This document shows, one piece after another, positions 6,852 through 11,270 of a DNA stretch of 11,270 nt. The notes beneath the pieces were generated by a model. It did no database searches. It was not told where the DNA came from and saw only the letters and a list, made by a program, of their open reading frames with translations. The DNA lies in the NCBI GenBank assembly GCA_955652545.1, contig CATPCA010000170.1, positions 1 through 11,270 on the forward strand. Reading direction: 5' to 3'. The stretch is from Candidatus Dormiibacterota bacterium (lineage in GTDB: Bacteria > Chloroflexota > Dormibacteria > UBA8260). Position numbers and translations under genes: made by a program. Position 1 is the stretch's first letter. Each line of letters opens with the position of its first letter.

Positions 6852-7090
6852 ACTTCCACGCGTCCGACCTCAGTCGAGAACCAGCTGACCGGGTCCGCGC
6901 AACCCAGAGGCCTCGTCGAAGCCCGTCAGAAGTATCGAACCGGTCACACGCGCCACGGGAGGATGAACGCGACACGCCCTGTAAAGAATTGTCGGCGAGG
7001 GTGCGAACGCGCTGGCCGGTGATGATCCCCGTGACCGCGCCGTGACAGCCCCGAGCGCACTCTCGCAGCGAGTCGACGATCAGCTGCCGG
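6852..7090. other. Intergenic region between divergent GGDEF-EAL and TPR-GH15 units
   Basis: About 240 bases with no supported gene on either strand. It must hold the promoter of the GGDEF-EAL gene, but no convincing -35/-10 pair was seen. The only notable local feature is a short direct repeat CCGTGAC...CCGTGAC around 7029-7047, which may be chance. No hairpin with a T-run was found. Confidence 0.5.
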
Positions 7091-7103
7091 TACACTCGGC
7101 GCC
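7091..7103 (+). promoter_or_regulatory. Leaderless-type promoter of the small TPR gene
   Basis: TACACT (7091-7096) is followed by CGGCGCC and then ATG at 7104. The 16-bp module TACACT-S-GGCGCC-RTG is the same as that before argC (9588-9603), differing only in the S base and in the first base of the start codon. With transcription starting about 7 nt after the -10 box, the message would begin at or next to the start codon. There is no recognisable -35 box. Confidence 0.5.
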
Positions 7104-7646
7104 ATGGCCGCCACCGGCTCAGCGGAGGTCACCATGGGCGCGACCGGCAGCACGCATGCGCGGGTGCCGGGCGCTGCGCAACGTCTCAGGCTGCCACTCC
7201 ACGCCAGGAGCCAGGAGCGGATGACCGCCCGGTGGGGTTTCAATCTCAACGCCTCGGACGCCCCCGCGCGGGCTGAGGCCCTGCTGGCCGAATCGCCCGC
7301 CGACGCCGACCGCCTGCTGCTCGCCGCGGCGGTGCGCTCGAGTCGTGGTGACGACGCCGGCGCCCTGGTGGCCGCGCAGGAAGCGGTACAGGTGGACGAG
7401 GGCTCGGCCAGCGCGCACAGCACTCTCGCCGCGCTCCTGGTGCGCACCGGCGACAGCACCGCCGCCGCCCGCCACGCCGAGGCGGCCGCCGGCATCGATC
7501 CCCGGGATCCGTCCGCGCTCTACAACCGCGGGCTCATCAGGTGGAACCTGGGCGACCGCCGGGCGGCCCGGGGCGACTTCGACAGCGCCGCCGAGCTGCT
7601 CGGCATGAGCCCAGTGCCGTGGTGGCGGCGACGGCCGACGGGGTGA
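7104..7646 (+). CDS. Small TPR-repeat protein coupled to the GH15 gene
   Basis: A 180-residue protein (170 or 141 if a later start is used). Three tetratricopeptide-like units fill the second half: ADADRLLLAAAVRSSRGDDA, SASAHSTLAALLVRTGDSTA and PSALYNRGLIRWNLGDRRA, each followed by a second helix. It ends in WWRRRPTG. No signal peptide or membrane segment is evident. Three starts compete. ATG 7104 has a leaderless-type -10 box. ATG 7134 has a strong SD GGAGG (7124-7128) at 5 nt. ATG 7221 follows AGGAG at 3 nt and would remove a low-complexity N-terminus before MTARWGFNLN. Its stop overlaps the GH15 GTG start, so the pair is translated together. The TPR protein probably binds the hydrolase or another partner; this is inference from coupling. 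Confidence 0.75.
   Translation: MAATGSAEVTMGATGSTHARVPGAAQRLRLPLHARSQERMTARWGFNLNASDAPARAEALLAESPADADRLLLAAAVRSSRGDDAGALVAAQEAVQVDEGSASAHSTLAALLVRTGDSTAAARHAEAAAGIDPRDPSALYNRGLIRWNLGDRRAARGDFDSAAELLGMSPVPWWRRRPTG
7124..7128 (+). promoter_or_regulatory. SD sequence for an alternative internal start of the TPR gene
   Basis: GGAGG lies 5 nt before ATG 7134, which is in frame with ATG 7104. It is the best SD upstream of any start in this region and conflicts with the leaderless reading at 7104. Both starts may be used. Confidence 0.5.
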
Positions 7647-9571
7647 GCGTCGGGTTCGAGCGCGTCGACGGGTATTTGCCGATCGCGGCGTATGGCCTGA
7701 TCGGTGACTGCCGCAGCGCCGCGCTGGTGGGGGCTGACGGCAGCGTGGACTGGTTGTGCCTGCCTCGCTTCGACAACCCGTCGATCTTCGGCCGGATCAT
7801 CGACGCGCGTCGCGGCGGCCACTGGCAGGTGTGCCCGGTCGACGAGCACCGCGTGGTGCAACGCTACCGCGACCGCAGCAACATCCTCGAGACACTGTTC
7901 TCCACTGCCGGCGGCACGGCGCTCGTCACCGATTTCATGCCCATCGATGAGGACAGCGCCACCAAGCATGCGCACCTCCACCGTGACCCGCGGCTGATCC
8001 GCATCATCGAGTGCCTGACCGGCTCGATCACCCTTCGCCATCAATTCAAGCCGGCGCCCGAGTACGGCCAGGGACCGAGCCGGTTCGTCGCCGAGGGTTG
8101 GCGGCTGCATGGAGACACCGCAGCCCTCCACCTCTGCCTGCAGTCGTCTGCGGAGTTGAAGTCCGCCACGCTCCGCTGGCGGATGAAGGCGGGTGACGTC
8201 ATCGCGCTGGCGCTGCGCAGCGATCACCATGGCCGCTGCGAGAACGCCGACAGACCGTGGGGCGTGGAGCAGGCGCGCGCGCTGGCGCGGTCCACGCAGG
8301 AGTTCTGGTGGCGGTGGATCGACCGCTGTTCGTATCGCGGACCGTACCGGTACCCCGTGGTGCGCGCGGCGTTGTGCCTCAAGCTGATGACCTACACACC
8401 AACGGGCGCGATCGTCGCGGCGCCGACCACCAGCCTGCCCGAGCAGATCGGCGGCCCGCGCAACTGGGACTACCGGTTCACGTGGCTGCGCGATGCCTCC
8501 CTCACGCTGTATGCCTTCTTCCAGGTGGGCATGATCGACGAGGCCAACGCGTTCTTCGCGTGGCTGGTGACGATCGGCCTGGGCCGCGGCGGCCGCGACG
8601 TGGCCAACCTGTACACGCTCGACGGCGATGACCGAGCTGAGGAGACGGAGCTGACCCACCTCAGCGGTTATCGCGGCTCGCGGCCGGTGCGCATCGGCAA
8701 CGGAGCGATCCACCAGCTGCAGCTCGACGTCTACGGCGAGCTGCTCGACAGCGCCTACCTGTATGCACGTTTCGGCGGAGTGATCAGCCGCACGCTGTGG
8801 CACGAGCTGCACGCTGTGGTGGATCTCGCGATCGACCGATGGCAGCTGCCCGATGCCTCCATGTGGGAGGTGCGGGGGCCGAACCGGCACTACACCTACA
8901 GCAAGATGATGTGCTGGGTCGCCGTGGACCGCGGGCTGCGCATCGCCGAGCGATTCAGGCTGCCACACAACCAGTCGCGGTGGCGGGCGGCGCGTCGCGA
9001 CATCCACCGCGCGGTCACCTCGCGTGGCTACTCGCAGCGGTTGAGCAGCTTCACCCAGGCATTCGACGGCGAGGATCTCGACGCGGCCATGCTCCGCATC
9101 ACCCAGGTGCGCTTCCTGCGCTCCGCCGACCCGCGAGAGCTCAGCACCATCCAGGCGATCGCCAAACAGCTCGGCAACGGCGTTCTCGTGCATCGCTATG
9201 ACGTCAGACGGACCGATGACGGACTGCCCGGCGACGAGGGCGCCTTCCTGATGTGCTCATTCTGGCTCGCCGACGCGCTCGCCCATGCCGGCCGTATCGA
9301 GGAGGCGCAGCGATGGTTCGAAAAGATGCTCGCCTTCGCCTCTCCACTGGGTCTGTACTCGGAGGAGGCCGACACCCGCACCGGTGCGCTGCTCGGCAAT
9401 TTCCCGCAAGCCTTCACCCACCTCTCGCTGATCGGCGCCGCGGTCAACATCGAGCGCGCCCGGCACGGCCGCCTGGCCGTCCACGGTCTGCGCCGGTCCG
9501 ACCCGGTGTCCGCGTCCCCCACACGGCGGAGGAAGGCGGCGGGACGACCCCCCCGCGCCCGCTCTGCATAA
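7643..9571 (+). CDS. Glycoside hydrolase family 15 protein (glucoamylase/trehalase type)
   Basis: A 642-residue inverting alpha-glucosidase-type enzyme. The N-terminal domain begins with YLPIAAYGLIGDCRSAALVG (11-30) and GSVDWLCLPRFDNPSIF (33-49), the hallmark of bacterial GH15 proteins. The (alpha/alpha)6 catalytic domain carries NWDYRFTWLRDASLTLYAF (274-292), MWEVRGPNRHYTYSK (407-421, E409 the likely general acid) and LYSEEADTRTGALLGNFPQAFTH (571-593, E574 or E575 the likely general base). Substrates in this family include trehalose, maltodextrins and dextrans; the sequence alone does not choose. There is no signal peptide, so it acts in the cytoplasm, perhaps on trehalose or glycogen-derived glucans. 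The final 25 residues are unusually rich in Arg, Lys and Pro. The GTG start overlaps the TPR stop (GTGA, 7643-7646); longer upstream readings overlap the TPR gene and are not needed. Confidence 0.93.
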   Translation: MSVGFERVDGYLPIAAYGLIGDCRSAALVGADGSVDWLCLPRFDNPSIFGRIIDARRGGHWQVCPVDEHRVVQRYRDRSNILETLFSTAGGTALVTDFMPIDEDSATKHAHLHRDPRLIRIIECLTGSITLRHQFKPAPEYGQGPSRFVAEGWRLHGDTAALHLCLQSSAELKSATLRWRMKAGDVIALALRSDHHGRCENADRPWGVEQARALARSTQEFWWRWIDRCSYRGPYRYPVVRAALCLKLMTYTPTGAIVAAPTTSLPEQIGGPRNWDYRFTWLRDASLTLYAFFQVGMIDEANAFFAWLVTIGLGRGGRDVANLYTLDGDDRAEETELTHLSGYRGSRPVRIGNGAIHQLQLDVYGELLDSAYLYARFGGVISRTLWHELHAVVDLAIDRWQLPDASMWEVRGPNRHYTYSKMMCWVAVDRGLRIAERFRLPHNQSRWRAARRDIHRAVTSRGYSQRLSSFTQAFDGEDLDAAMLRITQVRFLRSADPRELSTIQAIAKQLGNGVLVHRYDVRRTDDGLPGDEGAFLMCSFWLADALAHAGRIEEAQRWFEKMLAFASPLGLYSEEADTRTGALLGNFPQAFTHLSLIGAAVNIERARHGRLAVHGLRRSDPVSASPTRRRKAAGRPPRARSA

Positions 9572-9578
9572 ATATGCA
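9565..9578. promoter_or_regulatory. ARG-box-like operator at argC
   Basis: TGCATAAATATGCA consists of TGCATA and TATGCA arms around AA, a perfect 6-bp inverted repeat. It fits the ArgR operator layout of two 5-bp half-sites separated by four A/T bases (TGCAT-AAAT-ATGCA). Flanking CTC and GAG extend the dyad with one offset base. It covers the -35 position of the argC promoter and includes the GH15 stop codon (9569-9571). In a GC-rich window this AT-rich palindrome stands out. It is inferred to be the arginine-responsive operator for argC-argJ; argR itself is not in the window. Confidence 0.8.
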
Positions 9579-9587
9579 AGAGGCGGC

Positions 9588-9600
9588 TACACTGGGCGCC
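9588..9600 (+). promoter_or_regulatory. Leaderless-type argC promoter (-10 element)
   Basis: TACACT (9588-9593) is followed by GGGCGCC and the GTG start at 9601, so transcription would begin at or beside the start codon. With a 17-nt spacer the -35 position is 9565-9570, inside the ARG-box-like palindrome, so ArgR binding would block polymerase. No SD precedes GTG 9601, which agrees with a leaderless message. Confidence 0.65.
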
Positions 9601-10626
9601 GTGTCCGCCCCTTCTCCCGTCCGCGCCGCCGTCGCCGGGTGCACCGGCTACATCGGCATGCAGTGCGTGGAACTGCTCGCCGGTCACCCCGGCGTCCAAC
9701 TGGTGACGCTGCTGGGGCGCAGCTGGACCGGCCACCGTTTCTGCGAGGCGGTCCCGGGCAGCGCCGTCGACCTGATGGTCAGCGGCGGGCTCGATGTCGA
9801 GGGCGTCGATGTGGTCTTCGCGGCGTTGCCCCACACCATTGCGGCGGGCCACGCCCAGCGCTGGCTCGACAGCGGCGCGGTGGTGGTCGACATGAGCGCC
9901 GACTTCCGGCTCGCCGACGCGGCGGCCTACGAGCACTGGTACGGCGTCGCCCATCCCGCCCCAGAGCTGTGTGCGCTGGCTGCGTACGGCCTGGTCGAGA
10001 TTGAGCGCGACTGCCTGCGTGGCGCGAACCTGATCGCCGCGCCGGGCTGCTATCCCACCGCCGCCCTGCTCGGCAGCCTGCCCGCGCTGCGCGCCGAGCT
10101 GGTGCAACCACGCGTCATCGTCGACGCCAAGAGCGGCGTCAGCGGCGCGGGGCGTTCCCCACTGCCGACGCTGCATTTCGCCGAGGCGAACGAGTCGGTG
10201 CGCGCGTACGGGGTGGACGGACACCGGCATTCCGGCGAGATGCTGTCCCGGATGCGCCGAGCCACCGGTGGCGACGTCGTGCTGACCTTTGTTCCCCACC
10301 TGGTGCCGATGACGCGCGGCATCCTGGCCACCATCTACCTGGATCCCCGCGACGGCGTTGGCGCGGCCGACGTCGCCACCGTCTACCGCGACTTCGCCGC
10401 CGCCGAGCCCTTTGTGCGCTACGAGGAGTCGCCGCCGTCGACCAAGAGCGTGGTGGGCAGCAACGTCGCCGCGATCAACTGCACGGCGCAGGGCGACACG
10501 GCGGTGGTCACCGTGGCGATCGACAACCTCGTCAAGGGCGCTGCCGGCCAGGCTGTCCAGGCGATGAACGTGCGCTTCAGCCGGCCCGAGGCGGAAGGGC
10601 TGCGGGCGAGCTCGACGTGGCCGTGA
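9601..10626 (+). CDS. argC: N-acetyl-gamma-glutamyl-phosphate reductase
   Basis: Third step of acetylated arginine biosynthesis: NADPH-dependent reduction of N-acetylglutamyl phosphate to the semialdehyde, in the cytoplasm. The 341 residues match the usual length of about 345. The N-terminal Rossmann motif is AAVAGCTGYIGMQCVELL (9-26); VVFAALPHT (71-79) and DMSADFRL (97-104) follow. The catalytic cysteine is C150 in APGCYPTAALLGSL (147-160). VDAKSGVSGAGR (174-185), GHRHSGEM with the expected catalytic histidine (207-214), and HLVPMTRGI (233-241) complete the signature; DNLVKGAAGQAVQAMN (308-323) lies near the end. The GTG at 9601 is chosen because the -10 box lies 7 nt upstream; an in-frame ATG at 9574 lies inside the operator and is less likely. 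It overlaps argJ by 4 nt and is probably repressed by ArgR with arginine. Confidence 0.96.
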   Translation: MSAPSPVRAAVAGCTGYIGMQCVELLAGHPGVQLVTLLGRSWTGHRFCEAVPGSAVDLMVSGGLDVEGVDVVFAALPHTIAAGHAQRWLDSGAVVVDMSADFRLADAAAYEHWYGVAHPAPELCALAAYGLVEIERDCLRGANLIAAPGCYPTAALLGSLPALRAELVQPRVIVDAKSGVSGAGRSPLPTLHFAEANESVRAYGVDGHRHSGEMLSRMRRATGGDVVLTFVPHLVPMTRGILATIYLDPRDGVGAADVATVYRDFAAAEPFVRYEESPPSTKSVVGSNVAAINCTAQGDTAVVTVAIDNLVKGAAGQAVQAMNVRFSRPEAEGLRASSTWP

Positions 10627-11270
10627 GCGCCCCGGCGACCGCAGCGCGCAGTGGCGTCTGTGCGCCGCTGGGTTTCCGTGCCGCCGCGGCGGCGGCCGGG
10701 ATCCGCGGCGACGATGACGTCGATCGCCTCGACATCGCGATCCTGGCCAGCGACAGCCCGTGCACGACCGCGGGCGTGTTCACGCGCAACCTGGTCAAGG
10801 CTGCGCCGGTGGTGATCAGCCAGCTCACGCTCCGGCGGCACGGAGCGATCAGGGCGGTGGTCACCAACAGTGGCAACGCCAACGCCTGCACCGGTCCACA
10901 GGGCTTCCGCGATGCGCTGCGCATGGCGGCGGCCACCGCCGACTGTTGCGACGCCGACCCGTCCGAGGTGTTGGTGTGCAGCACGGGGGTCATCGGCCGC
11001 CCCATGCCCATGAGCCGCGTGCTCGACGGTGTGCGCGCTGCCGGCGGATCGCTCGCTGCCGACGGAGGCGAGCGCGCGGCGCGGGCGATCATGACCACCG
11101 ACACCGTGGCCAAGACGGCGGCATCGTACGTGACCATCGGCGGGCGGACGTGCACCCTCGGCGGCATGGCCAAGGGCGCGGGCATGATCCACCCCGACAT
11201 GGCCACCCTGCTCGCCTTCATCACCACTGACGCAGCCGTCGAACGCTCCGCGCTGCAGGAGTTGCTCAAC
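10623..11270 (+). CDS. argJ: Glutamate N-acetyltransferase / amino-acid acetyltransferase ArgJ, C-terminus missing
   Basis: ArgJ transfers the acetyl group from N-acetylornithine to glutamate, closing the acetyl cycle of arginine biosynthesis; bifunctional forms also use acetyl-CoA. The 216 visible residues cover the alpha-chain region and the cleavage site: GVCAPLGFRAA (11-21), AGVFTRNLVKAAPV (50-63), NSGNANACTG (82-91), STGVIG (120-125, with the Thr-Gly expected at the oxyanion hole), IMTTDTVAK (156-164) and GGMAKGAGMIHPDMATLLAF (180-199). Autoproteolysis is expected between A194 and T195, T195 becoming the nucleophile. The full protein is about 390-410 residues, so the rest lies beyond the right edge. 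The GTG at 10623 overlaps the argC stop (GTGA); a GTG two codons earlier (10617) is also in frame. It is co-transcribed with argC. Whether it is mono- or bifunctional cannot be told. Confidence 0.95.
   Translation, partial: MSAPATAARSGVCAPLGFRAAAAAAGIRGDDDVDRLDIAILASDSPCTTAGVFTRNLVKAAPVVISQLTLRRHGAIRAVVTNSGNANACTGPQGFRDALRMAAATADCCDADPSEVLVCSTGVIGRPMPMSRVLDGVRAAGGSLAADGGERAARAIMTTDTVAKTAASYVTIGGRTCTLGGMAKGAGMIHPDMATLLAFITTDAAVERSALQELLN

Noticed and set aside
6852..7090. Small open frames and possible promoters in the intergenic gap
   Set aside because: No frame shows a domain or SD, and no -35/-10 pair with normal spacing was found for the GGDEF-EAL gene.
7520..9193. 557-codon open frame on the minus strand
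   Set aside because: Antisense to the GH15 gene with no recognisable domain; the opposite strand carries a full family signature.
9253..9600. Upstream extension of argC
   Set aside because: It would overlap the GH15 gene and read through the operator and promoter; the conserved N-terminus begins just after GTG 9601.
9196..10299. 367-codon open frame on the minus strand across the GH15-argC junction
   Set aside because: Antisense to two confidently identified genes and to the argC operator, with no domain.

Overview
The window is GC-rich, gene-dense bacterial DNA carrying ten protein genes, two of them cut by the window ends. No rRNA, tRNA, CRISPR array or mobile element was seen. GTG and TTG starts are common, Shine-Dalgarno (SD) sequences are sparse, and at least two genes look leaderless (a -10 hexamer placed about 7 nt before the start codon). 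The order argC-argJ, an ARG-box-like operator, and a TPR protein divergent from a Soj-type ParA suggest a high-GC Gram-positive-like or Chloroflexota/Dormibacterota-like soil bacterium. That placement is an inference from recalled family resemblance, not a database result.

Region 1 (1-3186, all minus strand, read right to left): parA (Soj/ParA ATPase) is translationally coupled to a 97-residue protein of unknown function. Next come a short YdeI/OmpD-associated-type protein that seems to lack its usual C-terminal domain, a TetR repressor, and a 14-TM drug-efflux MFS transporter running off the left edge. The repressor and the transporter share a nearly identical 18-bp element just upstream of each start codon. 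This makes a self-regulated efflux cassette that can be read directly from the sequence. The tetR promoter overlaps the stop codon of the YdeI-like gene.

Region 2 (3187-4162): a short divergent promoter region separates parA from a plus-strand gene for a TPR protein with a conserved-looking middle domain and a very acidic tail.

Region 3 (4176-6851, minus): a large membrane-bound GGDEF-EAL protein with an eight-helix sensor, a GAF-like segment, and intact motifs for both making and degrading cyclic di-GMP, including the RxxD inhibitory site. It converges on the TPR gene with only 13 nt between the stops.

Region 4 (7091-9571, plus): a small TPR protein overlaps, by GTGA, a GH15 family glycoside hydrolase (glucoamylase/trehalase type).

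Region 5 (9565-11270, plus): an ARG-box-like palindrome overlaps the end of the GH15 gene and the argC promoter. argC and argJ (arginine biosynthesis) follow with a 4-nt overlap, and argJ is cut by the right edge. The arginine genes look independently controlled from the GH15 unit. I did not find a clearly new multi-gene system. The least explained parts are the ParA plus small-partner plus divergent TPR locus, and the TPR-GH15 pair.
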